From an uncultured Oscillospiraceae bacterium (GTDB lineage: Bacteria; Bacillota; Clostridia; Oscillospirales; Oscillospiraceae), in assembly GCA_934591845.1 (NCBI GenBank), contig CAKTPO010000005.1, positions 1-64,000 of the forward strand: DNA of 64,000 nt. The letters run 5' to 3'. Shown piece after piece: positions 41,209 through 49,529 of this stretch (position 1 is its first letter; every line of letters begins with the position of its first letter). A model generated the notes under the pieces. It saw only the letters and a list, made by a program, of their open reading frames with translations. It was not told where the DNA came from and searched no databases. A program made the translations under genes and the position numbers.

Positions 41209-41904
41209 TCACATGCAGCAGAAGAAATTTCCCCGGCAGCAGAAGATCTGGGCCAGGTAGCACAGGCAGAGGCTGGCGCAGGGGCTGCCGCCCAGGGTGA
41301 AGCCCCGGAAGTTTCCGGCGGACTGGCGGTAGGCGGCGTCGCCGTGTTCGATGGCGTTCAGGGCCTGCAAGTATTCCTGATTGTCCGGCTCCATGGAGAC
41401 GGCTCTGCGGATGTGCTCCAGGGCCGTAACCTGGTTTCCAAGGCCCTGGTTGGCCAGGGCTGAAAGATAATACCAGCGGGCATTCTTCTTGTCACAGTTC
41501 TGCAAGGCGTTGACAGCCTCCTGGTAGCGGCCATAGCGGATGTACTGCTGGGCCGCCTGCTGGTAGGTGTCCTGGGTCTGGGTGCGCTGGGAATAGCTGC
41601 CGGTAAAGGGGTCATAGCCCTGGCCGAAGGGGTCGTAGCCGCCGCCAAAGGGATTGTAGCCCCCAAAGGGGCCGTAGCTGCCGTAGGGGTTCTGCCCTGC
41701 CCCGGACTGGCCGGGCTGGCCCCGGTATTTTTCCGGGTTCTTGATGCGGTCGTAGGCCTCGTTGACCTCCTGCATCTTCCGGGCCGCTTCCGCATCTCCG
41801 GGGTTCAAATCCGGGTGGTATTTCTTTGCCAGGCGGCGATACGCCTGCTTGACTTCCTCGTCAGAAGCCCCCGGCTCCAGGCCGAGTACGCTATAGGGTT
41901 CCAT
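41209..41904 (-). CDS. J-domain protein with TPR-like region and Cys-rich C terminus
   Basis: This 231-residue protein starts with a J domain (residues 1-62), including [16 protein letters not shown] with the HPD signature that stimulates DnaK ATPase. A Gly/Tyr/Pro/Phe-rich linker (65-110) and two helical TPR-like units follow (about 115-185; [35 protein letters not shown]). The last 30 residues are hydrophobic with many cysteines ([19 protein letters not shown]). It lacks the zinc and peptide-binding domains of DnaJ itself, so it is a specialised co-chaperone. ATG at 41904 is chosen because homology begins there. It overlaps the DUF5685 gene. Confidence 0.85.
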   Translation of the reverse strand: MEPYSVLGLEPGASDEEVKQAYRRLAKKYHPDLNPGDAEAARKMQEVNEAYDRIKNPEKYRGQPGQSGAGQNPYGSYGPFGGYNPFGGGYDPFGQGYDPFTGSYSQRTQTQDTYQQAAQQYIRYGRYQEAVNALQNCDKKNARWYYLSALANQGLGNQVTALEHIRRAVSMEPDNQEYLQALNAIEHGDAAYRQSAGNFRGFTLGGSPCASLCLCYLAQIFCCRGNFFCCM

Positions 41905-42715
41905 GGTCGCTGCCGCCTTCTTTCCTGTATTTCTGCCGGTACGGCACCCAGACACCGCTGTAAAGAATGTTATCCAGCAGTGCCTTGTCCTGTACCAGGG
42001 GTAATCGTTCGTAAGCATCGGTACACCGGGCCATGGTCAGAGAGAAAATCTGCTCCCAGTCCACCGTCAGGCCCAGGGTGGGGTTATAACTGCCCTCTTT
42101 CTCATCCTCCGGGGCATCCAGCACCGCATCCATCAGATAGATGAACCGGCCCAGAGCCATGCCCAGCTGCCGCAAATCATCTTCCCAAAGGTCTTCTTGC
42201 CAGACAAAAAGCTCTGCCATCAGTTGCCCAAAAAGCCCGGCGGGCAGGTCCGGGTTCTGGCAATGTTCCTCTTCCAGCCGGTTCAGTTCCCCCAGGCACC
42301 GCTCCAAAACGGCGCACTGGCGGGGGTAGCTGTCACGGATGCGGCCATAGTCCCCTTCCAGGGCCTTTGCCAGCATCCGGGCCGGGGTGCTGTGGTCATC
42401 CTTCCAGTCGTCCAGGCATTTTTGGTATGCCAGGGCCACGTTCATCTGGGCGGTATACCGGATGACAGGGCTGTCCGTCCAGGGTCTGGGGAGCAGCGGA
42501 TGGGGCAGGCACCGGTTTTTACCCTGATGCTCCTCCGGCTCATACAGGCTTTGCAGCAGCAGGGCCAGAAAGGCCATGTCATATCTCAGGCCCAGTCGGG
42601 CCAGATGGGAGCAGTCTTTGCCAATGTTCCGGCAGATGCCACAGTAAACGCTGCCGTAGCGGTCCTTTTGCTCCTGGGTCAGCTCCCCCAGGTTTGCCGT
42701 AATATAGCCAAACAA
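41891..42715 (-). CDS. DUF5685-type protein
   Basis: The predicted product has 274 residues from a TTG start at 42715, which follows AAGAAGGCGG. A longer frame to 42841 exists only because it reads through a MITE-like repeat. The N terminus [31 protein letters not shown] carries a CxxC, and further cysteines and histidines occur in the helical body; this resembles DUF5685 proteins of unknown function. It overlaps the J-domain gene by 14 nt, so the two are probably cotranscribed and may act together. Confidence 0.72.
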   Translation of the reverse strand: MFGYITANLGELTQEQKDRYGSVYCGICRNIGKDCSHLARLGLRYDMAFLALLLQSLYEPEEHQGKNRCLPHPLLPRPWTDSPVIRYTAQMNVALAYQKCLDDWKDDHSTPARMLAKALEGDYGRIRDSYPRQCAVLERCLGELNRLEEEHCQNPDLPAGLFGQLMAELFVWQEDLWEDDLRQLGMALGRFIYLMDAVLDAPEDEKEGSYNPTLGLTVDWEQIFSLTMARCTDAYERLPLVQDKALLDNILYSGVWVPYRQKYRKEGGSDHGTL

Positions 42716-42747
42716 AAAACCGCCTTCTTTCCGAATGTATGAAGTAA

Positions 42748-42908
42748 GGAAGCTCTGATTAAATCGGCAAGAGCTGACGGCGAAAGATTTTGCTTCCAGG
42801 CGAGGTTTGGAAAATGAGGGAATACTTTGTGTATTTCCCATTTTTCAAACCGCAGACTGGGGGCAAAAGATTCGCAGCTCAGCCGCAGACGATTTATTCA
42901 GAGTTTCC
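42748..42908. repeat. MITE-like element, long (161 bp) form, copy 2
   Basis: The ends GGAAGCTCTGATTAAATCG and CGATTTATTCAGAGTTTCC are inverted, and the whole element is a nearly continuous palindrome. An inner pair GTTTGGAAAATG...CATTTTTCAAAC is absent from the 78-bp form. Flanks read TAA / TTA. It sits directly upstream of the DUF5685 gene and may hold or displace its promoter. Confidence 0.8.
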
Positions 42909-42948
42909 TTAATATATCAAAAAGCTGTGAACAGGCCGTAAACGAACC

Positions 42949-43806
42949 TCAAATTTTCTGCAAATCTCCGGTCTGTTTCTTCCGGCGGCGGGCCAGCAGC
43001 ATATTGAGGGCCGCACCGTAAAACAGGATGCTGACACAGAAATACAGCCACAGCATACAGATGGCCACAGTATACACGGAGCCATAGATATTGGAAATTC
43101 TGGAGTAATGGGTCACATAAATGGAGTAAGCCCAGGAATACACCGTCCACCCCACGGCGGAAAAAACCGCCCCAGGAAGACTCTCCCAAAAGCCGTTGCG
43201 GCTGTTGGGCAGCACCATGTAAATGGCGGTAAAGAGCAACACCTGCACCGCCAGCAAAAACGACCTGCGCAGGTTCAGTACGTCCACGAAAAACATGATA
43301 ATGGGGCTGTCAATGCCGTAGAGCAGGTCCATCAGGGTATTGCCGAAAACATGGAGCACCAGGGTCAAAACCAGCACAATGAGGAACAGCAGCGCGTAGA
43401 CCACGCTGATGCCCCGGGTATAGGCATAGCCCCGGTCTTCCTCTACCCCATAGACGGCATTCAGGCCGTTGAGCAGTCCGTAGACCCCCTTGCTGGAAAA
43501 CCAAAGGAGGGTCAGCAGGGACAGCCCCGCCATGGTGGAGGAGGAATTGCTGTAGGTACTGACAACCAGCTCCTGAATGCTGTCCATCACGGCAGCGGGG
43601 AGAATATTCTCCAAAACCCCCATGAGATCCGTCACAGACAGGCCTGTAAAGCGCAAAGAGTTTAATACCAGCAGCAGGGCCGGAAAGGCCGACACCACCA
43701 GGAAGTAGGCCCCGTAGCCTGCCCGCAGGGGGATATTCAGTTTTGAGATAGCCTTCCAGGCCCCCAGGCTCTTTCCGATCAGCCCGCCTTCCGGCAGTTC
43801 CTTCAT
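42949..43806 (-). CDS. YihY/BrkB-family membrane protein
   Basis: A 285-residue inner-membrane protein with about six helices, matching the YihY family (once annotated as RNase BN, now regarded as a membrane protein of unknown transport role). Typical segments are GYGAYFLVVSAFPALLLVL, LLTLLWFSSKGVYGLLNGLNAVYGVEE, LPNSRNGFWESLPGAVFSAVGW and the late SRISNIYGSVYTVAICMLWLY. The start at 43806 follows AAAGGGGGC. Confidence 0.9.
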   Translation of the reverse strand: MKELPEGGLIGKSLGAWKAISKLNIPLRAGYGAYFLVVSAFPALLLVLNSLRFTGLSVTDLMGVLENILPAAVMDSIQELVVSTYSNSSSTMAGLSLLTLLWFSSKGVYGLLNGLNAVYGVEEDRGYAYTRGISVVYALLFLIVLVLTLVLHVFGNTLMDLLYGIDSPIIMFFVDVLNLRRSFLLAVQVLLFTAIYMVLPNSRNGFWESLPGAVFSAVGWTVYSWAYSIYVTHYSRISNIYGSVYTVAICMLWLYFCVSILFYGAALNMLLARRRKKQTGDLQKI

Positions 43807-43844
43807 ACCGTTGCCCCCTTTTAACAAAAATAAAAATCAATTGA

Positions 43845-43886
43845 GGCTGTTAAGCTATTTTCGCCAAGGAAACAGACTTAACAGCC
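43845..43886 (-). terminator. Terminator of the gpmI-asp23-DAK2 group
   Basis: GGCTGTTAAG and CTTAACAGCC (43845-43854, 43877-43886) form a stem with a 22-nt loop; on the minus strand TTGATTTTTATTTTT follows. Confidence 0.65.
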
Positions 43887-43898
43887 CCATAAAAAGCA

Positions 43899-45527
43899 TT
43901 ATTCCGCGGAGATCATGTAGTAATACACAGGCTGTCCGCCGTTGATCAGGTTGACCTCGGCCTCAGGGCAGATGTGGGTAAAGAGATCTGCTGCCTTCTG
44001 GGCATGGCGTTCCTTGGTATCCGCACCATAGTAGATAGTCACGAACTCCCGTCCGTCATCCCGGACTTTTTCTGCCAGGGCTTTCAGAAGCACCGTAATG
44101 TCCTTGCTGGTGCCGAACAGGCCCTTGCCGTCCATGGCCAGGTAATCGCCCTCATGGATGTCGTAGCCGTCAAAATCGGAGTTCCGGGCGGCGTAGGTGA
44201 TCTGCATGGTCTCTACAGAGGACAGCACATCGGTCATGGCTTGGGTGTTGTCCTCCACGGTTCCCTCAGGGTCAAAGCTCAGCATGGCCGTCACGCCCTG
44301 GGGCACGGTCTTGCTGGGAATGACCACCACATTCTTGGGAGACAGGGCATTGACCTGCTCGGCGGCCATGATGATGTTCTTGTTGTTGGGCAGAACCAGC
44401 ACCGTTTCCGCAGGAACCTTGTTCACAGCTTCCAGAATGTCCTGGGTGCTGGGGTTCATGGTCTGGCCGCCGGAAATGATCTGGTCAACCCCCAGATTCA
44501 TAAACACATCCGCAAGGCCCGCACCGGCGCAGACGGAAACCACGCCAATGGGCTTCTCCGGCTCCGCAATTTTGGGAGCGGTGTCCTTTTCCTCGCTGAG
44601 CACCTTTTCCGTGTGCTGCAAGCGCATGTTCTCCACCTTGACGGTGATGAAGTGGCCGTATTCAATAGCCTCATGGAGGGCCTTGCCGGGGTCGTTGGTG
44701 TGGACATGGACCTTGATGATCTCATCGTCGTCCACCATGACCAGGCTGTCGCCCAGGCTATTGAGGAACGCCCGGAGCTTTTCCGGGTCATTTTTGTTCT
44801 CCCGACCGATGATAAACTCGGTGCAGTAGGTGAAGGTAATGTCCTCGGTGTTAAAGTCGGAGAAGTTGGCAGCCTCCTTGGGGCTGTCAGCGCCGCCCTC
44901 CGGCACCACCACATTCTGGCCCCGCAGAGCGGCCAGCATGGCTTCCAGTGCCAGCACCCAGCCCTTGCCGCCGGCATCCACCACACCGGCCTTTTTGAGG
45001 ACGGGGTTCATATTCATGGTATCGGCCAGGGCCACCTTGGCTTCTTCCAAAGCGGCCTCCAGGGCAGTTTCTACGGAATTGTCCTGCTGGGCCTTTTCCT
45101 GCGCCTTGGCGGCGGCCAGACGGGAAACCGTCAGAATGGTGCCCTCGGCGGGCTTCATAACGGCCTTGTAGGCAGCATCCACGCCCTGCTGCAAGGCATC
45201 GGCCCACAGCAGGCCGTCACAGGTATCGTGGCCCTTCATGGCCCGCTTGATGCCCTTAAAGAGCAGGGACAGAATGACACCGGAGTTGCCCCGGGCACCC
45301 CGCAGGGTGGCAGAGGCAGCGATTTTGGCGGTGGCGTAGAGGTCGGGTTCCTCCGCGGCCCGCAGATCCGCCGCGGCGGCATGGATGGTCATGGACATAT
45401 TGGTGCCGGTGTCTCCGTCGGGCACGGGGAACACGTTCAGCTCGTTCAGATCCTGCTTGTGGATCTCGATTGAGGCGGCTGCGCTGAGGATCATCCGCCT
45501 CAGTTCAGCCCCAGAAATGGTCTGCAA
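43899..45527 (-). CDS. DAK2-domain kinase, fatty acid kinase FakA-like
   Basis: This 542-residue cytoplasmic protein has an N-terminal DAK2/DhaL ATP-binding domain (residues 1-200; ELNVFPVPDGDTGTNMSMT, the Mg-binding aspartates, and GARGNSGVILS), a middle domain and a C-terminal DegV-like fatty-acid binding region (VSVCAGAGLADVFMNLGVDQIISGGQTMNPST). That is the architecture of FakA, which phosphorylates fatty acids carried by FakB. A separate FakB is not in the window. The preceding gene encodes an Asp23 protein, the standard neighbour of this kinase. Confidence 0.9.
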   Translation of the reverse strand: MQTISGAELRRMILSAAASIEIHKQDLNELNVFPVPDGDTGTNMSMTIHAAAADLRAAEEPDLYATAKIAASATLRGARGNSGVILSLLFKGIKRAMKGHDTCDGLLWADALQQGVDAAYKAVMKPAEGTILTVSRLAAAKAQEKAQQDNSVETALEAALEEAKVALADTMNMNPVLKKAGVVDAGGKGWVLALEAMLAALRGQNVVVPEGGADSPKEAANFSDFNTEDITFTYCTEFIIGRENKNDPEKLRAFLNSLGDSLVMVDDDEIIKVHVHTNDPGKALHEAIEYGHFITVKVENMRLQHTEKVLSEEKDTAPKIAEPEKPIGVVSVCAGAGLADVFMNLGVDQIISGGQTMNPSTQDILEAVNKVPAETVLVLPNNKNIIMAAEQVNALSPKNVVVIPSKTVPQGVTAMLSFDPEGTVEDNTQAMTDVLSSVETMQITYAARNSDFDGYDIHEGDYLAMDGKGLFGTSKDITVLLKALAEKVRDDGREFVTIYYGADTKERHAQKAADLFTHICPEAEVNLINGGQPVYYYMISAE

Positions 45528-45546
45528 TTGATTACACCTCCGAAAA

Positions 45547-45900
45547 TTAACCGATCATCATGGAATCGATATAGACATTCACCGCACGAACCTGGGTGCC
45601 GGTACATTTGGTCACCACATAGCGCACCTCAGAAATGATTGAGGTGCCCACGGCAGACAAATTCACGCCGTTGTCCACAATGATGTGCAGGTCGATGGAA
45701 ATGGAGTCATCGTCATTAAAGGTCACACGGACACCTTTATCCACAGACTCCTTCCGCAGCAGACGGTAAACGCCGTCCTTCACGCTGCGGGCCGCCATAC
45801 CCTTGACACCGAAGCAATTGGATGCCGCCGTACCCACGATGCCGGTATACACGCCGGTGGACACGTTGACACTTCCGTTTTCATTTTCATGACGGATCAT
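45547..45900 (-). CDS. Asp23/Gls24-family protein
   Basis: A 117-residue Asp23-family protein, linked in Firmicutes to envelope stress and to the membrane surface. Family pattern: NVSTGVYTGIVGTAASNCFGVKGMA in the N-terminal third, DGVYRLL, then SIDLHIIVDNGVNL and a late strand VRAVNVYIDSM. It lies 19 bp before the DAK2 kinase and is likely cotranscribed. Confidence 0.9.
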   Translation of the reverse strand: MIRHENENGSVNVSTGVYTGIVGTAASNCFGVKGMAARSVKDGVYRLLRKESVDKGVRVTFNDDDSISIDLHIIVDNGVNLSAVGTSIISEVRYVVTKCTGTQVRAVNVYIDSMMIG

Positions 45901-45951
45901 AGTGAATCCTCCTTTTATAAAGTCGTAAGAAAGGCCCCTGGGGTCTTCCCG

Positions 45952-47514
45952 TTACACCATGCTTTCTTCCCAGCACTCAGGAGCGGTCAGGCCCATCATC
46001 TTTACAACGGTGGGGGCGACGTTGGCCAGGCCAAAGTGGCCGTCCTTGATGTGCCAAACGTGGTCCTTATCATAGATGATAAAGGGCACGGGGTTCAGGG
46101 AGTGGGCAGTACGTACAGAGGTCTTGCCCTTCTTGGTCTCGGTCATCTGGTCGGCATTGCCGTGGTCCGCAGTGACCAGCACGGTGTAGCCGTACTTGTC
46201 GGCGGCTTCCAGAATGGCTTTCAGGCCGCTATCCACACACTCCATGGCGTAAACCACCGCATCATACACGCCGGTGTGGCCCACCATGTCGCCGTTGGGG
46301 TAGTTGCAGCGGAGGAACTGGAACTTGTGGGATGCCATGTTCTCCACCATCTTCTCGGTGATCTCCTTGGACTTCATGGCAGGCGCCTGCTCAAAGGGTA
46401 TCACATCAGAGGGAACTTCTTCGTAAACTTCCAGGTTCTCGTCCACCTTGCCGGAGCGGTTGCCGTTCCAGAAGTAGGTCACGTGGCCGAACTTCTGGGT
46501 CTCGGACAGGGCGTACTCGTGGATACCGGCGGCGCAAAGCACCTCGGTCAGGGTGTTCTTGATGACAGGGGGCTGTACCAGGTAGTCGGTGGGGATCTTC
46601 AGGTCGCCGTCGTATTGCAGCATACCGGCAAAGAGGACGCCGGTGTAGTTGCCCCGGTCAAACTTGTCAAAGTCCTTCCGGTCAAAGGCCAGGGAAATCT
46701 CCTGGGCGCGGTCACCCCGGAAGTTGAAGAGGATCACGCTGTCGCCGTTTTCGATCTTGGCAACGGGGGCACCGTTCCGGGCCACCACAAAGGCGGGCAG
46801 GTCCTGGTCGATGCAGCCGGTTTCGGCACGGTAGGTCTCAATGGCTTCCTTGGCGGAGGCGAACTGACGGCCCTGGCCCTCCACATGGGTGTGCCAGCCG
46901 GCCTCTACCATGGGCCAGTTGGCTTCGTAGCGGTCCATGGTGATCTTCATACGGCCACCGCCGGAGGCAATGGCATAGTCACAGCCCTCGGTGTTCAGCT
47001 CTTTCAGCACATCTTCCAGCTGGGCCACGTACTCCAAGGCAGAGGTGGCGGGTACGTCACGGCCATCCAGCAGGATGTGGCAGTAGACCCGCTTGGCACC
47101 CTCTTTGTGGGCCTGGCGCAGCATGGCGATCAGGTGGGCAATGTTGGAATGGACGTTGCCGTCAGACAGCAGCCCCAGGAAATGCAGGGCCTTGCCGGAA
47201 AGGGCGTTGGAGAGCAGCTTCTTCCAGGTCTCGGACTGATACAGAGCACCGGACTCAATGGACTCGCTGACCAGCTTTGCACCCTGGGAGTAGATCTGGC
47301 CGCAGCCCAGCGCATTGTGGCCGACTTCGGAGTTGCCCATGTCGTCATCGGTGGGCAGACCGACGGCGGTGCCGTGGGCTTTCAGATAGGTATGGGGGCA
47401 GGTGGCCAGCAGGGAATCCAGAGTGGGGGTCTTGGCGTTCTTTACAGCATCGCCGCTGCCGCCGTCACCCTTGCCGACACCGTCCATGATCACCAGTACA
47501 ATGGGTTTTTCCAT
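45952..47514 (-). CDS. gpmI: 2,3-bisphosphoglycerate-independent phosphoglycerate mutase
   Basis: The 520-residue glycolytic enzyme interconverts 3- and 2-phosphoglycerate using two Mn ions. LVIMDGVGKG, DMGNSEVGHNALGCG (catalytic Ser in the GNSEVGH motif), ILLDGRDVPATSA, FNFRGDRAQEIS and VTADHGNADQM carry the metal ligands. Length is typical. The start follows TTGGAGG. Asp23 and the DAK2 kinase follow with a 51-bp gap. Confidence 0.96.
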   Translation of the reverse strand: MEKPIVLVIMDGVGKGDGGSGDAVKNAKTPTLDSLLATCPHTYLKAHGTAVGLPTDDDMGNSEVGHNALGCGQIYSQGAKLVSESIESGALYQSETWKKLLSNALSGKALHFLGLLSDGNVHSNIAHLIAMLRQAHKEGAKRVYCHILLDGRDVPATSALEYVAQLEDVLKELNTEGCDYAIASGGGRMKITMDRYEANWPMVEAGWHTHVEGQGRQFASAKEAIETYRAETGCIDQDLPAFVVARNGAPVAKIENGDSVILFNFRGDRAQEISLAFDRKDFDKFDRGNYTGVLFAGMLQYDGDLKIPTDYLVQPPVIKNTLTEVLCAAGIHEYALSETQKFGHVTYFWNGNRSGKVDENLEVYEEVPSDVIPFEQAPAMKSKEITEKMVENMASHKFQFLRCNYPNGDMVGHTGVYDAVVYAMECVDSGLKAILEAADKYGYTVLVTADHGNADQMTETKKGKTSVRTAHSLNPVPFIIYDKDHVWHIKDGHFGLANVAPTVVKMMGLTAPECWEESMV

Positions 47515-47576
47515 AATGAAATAATACCTCCAATATTTTTATTGTGGTCAGGTTTCTTTAAAAAGGCATTCTACCA

Positions 47577-47613
47577 GTTGTATTATTTTACAACAGAACG
47601 GCAGAACTTACAA
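47577..47613 (-). promoter_or_regulatory. Promoter of gpmI with overlapping inverted repeat
   Basis: Minus strand: TTGTAA (47608-47613), a 17-nt spacer and TAAAAT (47585-47590). The -10 lies inside the inverted repeat GTTGTA-N6-TACAAC (47577-47594), a candidate operator for a glycolytic regulator. Confidence 0.65.
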
Positions 47614-47644
47614 CTCTTTTTTTATTTTTTCCGTTACAAACAAA

Positions 47645-47692
47645 AATACCTCCGGGAATCCCCGGATTTGGGGTGATATTCCCGGAAGTATT
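47645..47692 (-). terminator. Terminator of the LRR surface protein gene
   Basis: Minus strand: AATACTTCCGGGAAT and ATTCCCGGAGGTATT form a 15-bp stem (47678-47692, 47645-47659), followed by TTTGTTTG. Confidence 0.82.
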
Positions 47693-47726
47693 AAAATTCT
47701 GTGAAGCGGCCGGTCTGGTAGTTTCC

Positions 47727-48653
47727 TTAGCGGCTGTATTTGCCGCGCCGCTTTTTACCTTGTTTCCTGCCGAAAATCAGGAATCCAAAGCCCACCAGTG
47801 ACAGGGTCAGGCCAATGAGGGCCAGTCCCACCCCGGCACCGCCGGACTTTTTGGGCGCCTCCGTCACTTCCGTGGGGAAGGTATAGGGGAAGGTCGTTTC
47901 TTCCGTGGTGGGGGCTAAGGTGGTGGGAACAGTGGTAGGCTCCGTAGTAGGAGCGGTGGTGGGGGCAGTAGTGGGGGCCGTGGTGGGCTCCGTTGTAGGG
48001 GCGGTAGTGGGTTCCGTAGTTGCCTCGGTGGTTGCCTCGGTGGCCTCGGTGGTCTCCTGCGGGGTATAGGGGTCTTTGCCCTCAGAATCCAGAAACTCGA
48101 TACGGCCATGGAAGGCTTCTTCCAGCTGCTGGATAAGGGTCACCGGCCAGGGGCTTTTGGCGGGGAAATAAATTTTGGTGTTGGTATCCCAGAGGCAATT
48201 GAGTTTGAAGGAGGGGAAAGGGCCCTCGCAGTGGATGGCGGTGAGATTTTTACAGCTGTGCAGGCTGTTTTCTCCAAAAATCCGGAAAGTAGAGGGCAGA
48301 TGAATGGATGTGAGGCCATCGCAATCCTCAAAGCTGTGTTCCCCCAGGGTATGGAGGGCAAAGCCAAAATCCACTTCCGTAATGTTGTCGCAGTCCTGGA
48401 AGGCATAGGCCCCCACCGTGGTCACATTGCCGGAGAGCACCACCTTGGTAATGGCATCCTTACTCCCCTGCCAGGGTGCGCCGCCCTGGGCAAAATCCTC
48501 CATAGGTCCGTTGCCGGAAATGGTCAGCGTCCCCTCTTCCAGTGTCCAGCTCATCCCCTCCCCGCAGGTGCCGGACAAGACTTCCGCCCCGGCACCCACC
48601 GGCAGTACCAGCAGCACCAGGAAGCAGACAAGGATCGTATAGATTCGTTTCAT
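47727..48653 (-). CDS. BspA-type leucine-rich repeat surface protein
   Basis: The 308-residue secreted protein has a signal peptide (1-23), a short beta domain (GMSWTLEEGTLTISGNGPM) and BspA-type LRR units (about 65-155, such as VGAYAFQDCDNITEVDFG and LGEHSFEDCDGLTSIHLP). A low-complexity Thr/Pro stalk follows at about 205-255 (repeats of PTTEPTTAPT). A C-terminal membrane helix and the basic tail GRKQGKKRRGKYSR complete it. There is no LPxTG motif, so the helix anchors it. It is probably a surface adhesin or interaction protein. The promoter region is buried in repeats. Confidence 0.85.
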   Translation of the reverse strand: MKRIYTILVCFLVLLVLPVGAGAEVLSGTCGEGMSWTLEEGTLTISGNGPMEDFAQGGAPWQGSKDAITKVVLSGNVTTVGAYAFQDCDNITEVDFGFALHTLGEHSFEDCDGLTSIHLPSTFRIFGENSLHSCKNLTAIHCEGPFPSFKLNCLWDTNTKIYFPAKSPWPVTLIQQLEEAFHGRIEFLDSEGKDPYTPQETTEATEATTEATTEPTTAPTTEPTTAPTTAPTTAPTTEPTTVPTTLAPTTEETTFPYTFPTEVTEAPKKSGGAGVGLALIGLTLSLVGFGFLIFGRKQGKKRRGKYSR

Positions 48654-49520
48654 AAGTACCTTCCTTTCAGGTCAACGAAGAAAGTTGACAGTGGACAGTT
48701 TTTTCCAATTGACAATGGACAATTAACAATTTTTGGGAGCGACCAACGTTGTTCGTTTCTGTACATCCGTTAAAGTATGTAGGGAACAGCTGGGAAATTG
48801 ACAATTGACAATTGACAATTGTCAATTATTGAAGCAACCAACGTTGTTTATTTGTATCCGTCCGTTAAAGTATGTAGGGAACGGCCTATGTGCCGTTCCG
48901 GGGGCGTAGCGAATATAACTTCTGTGGACAAAACGAAACCACCGACATGTCATTCCGAGCGAAACGCAGTGAGCCGAGGAATCTTCCCAAGTGGCTGATT
49001 TTATCTTGTGGTGGTTCATCCTCCAACGTGATGGATTCCTCCACTCCGCTTGCGCTCAAGGCCTGAATGACAGAATGGGGGACACTTCTGTTTTTTATCA
49101 GTAACAGTTCCGTTCTTCAACGTGCAGAACGGCACATAGGCCGTTCCCTACGGTTTCGCTGGTGGGTGGGCGTTTTCAACCAGGGTATTCTAAGAACGTG
49201 GGTATATGGGGTTATGTTTCTACGGATTCTCCTACAGTTTCTAGAGTGTTTTACGTACCCCGCCCCTCATCAGTCAGGGCTGCGCCCTGCCAGCTTCCCC
49301 GTGGGGGAAGCTCTTGTACCGGGCTTTGGGGTACCGTGGTTTATCGGTAACGGCTCCGTCCTTCAACGTGCGGAACGGCACACAGGCCGTTCCCTACGGT
49401 TTCGCTGATGGGTGAATTCTTTAACCACCGTCTTCTAAAAACGAACACGTCCGTCCCCCAAAAATTGTCAATTGTCAATTTAAGGAAAACTGTCAACTGT
49501 CAACTGTAAACTGTCAACTA
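48654..49520. repeat. Large mosaic of intergenic repeats
   Basis: Runs of CAATTGACAATT / CAGTTGACAGT repeats occur at 48679-48733, 48786-48831 and 49466-49516. A reverse-oriented GGAACGGCACATAGGCCGTTCC copy lies at 48874-48899 and forward copies at 49126-49153 and 49372-49399. A complete 125-bp TGTCATTCCGA element occupies 48948-49072. The stretch 49085-49440 repeats much of the order seen at 40745-41070. No gene is supported in these 870 bp. Confidence 0.8.
48948..49072. repeat. TGTCATTCCGA-family element, copy 1
   Basis: The left arm TGTCATTCCGAGCG...GAGGAATC and right arm GGATTCCTCCACTCCG...GAATGACA are inverted. A T-rich centre (TTATCTTGTGGTGG) separates them. Length 125 bp. Confidence 0.75.
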
Positions 49521-49529
49521 TCCCCCCGC

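Noticed and set aside
43974..45473. 499-residue open frame opposite the DAK2 kinase
   Set aside because: Shadow frame; the DAK2 motifs on the minus strand settle the coding strand.
45685..47676. 663-residue open frame opposite gpmI
   Set aside because: Antisense to gpmI and Asp23, both strongly supported; no family features.
49067..49408. 113-residue open frame in the repeat block
   Set aside because: Its translation repeats the peptide RAERHIGRSLRFRWW-type segment seen at 10.6, 49.3 and 59.9 kb; it is repeat DNA read by chance.
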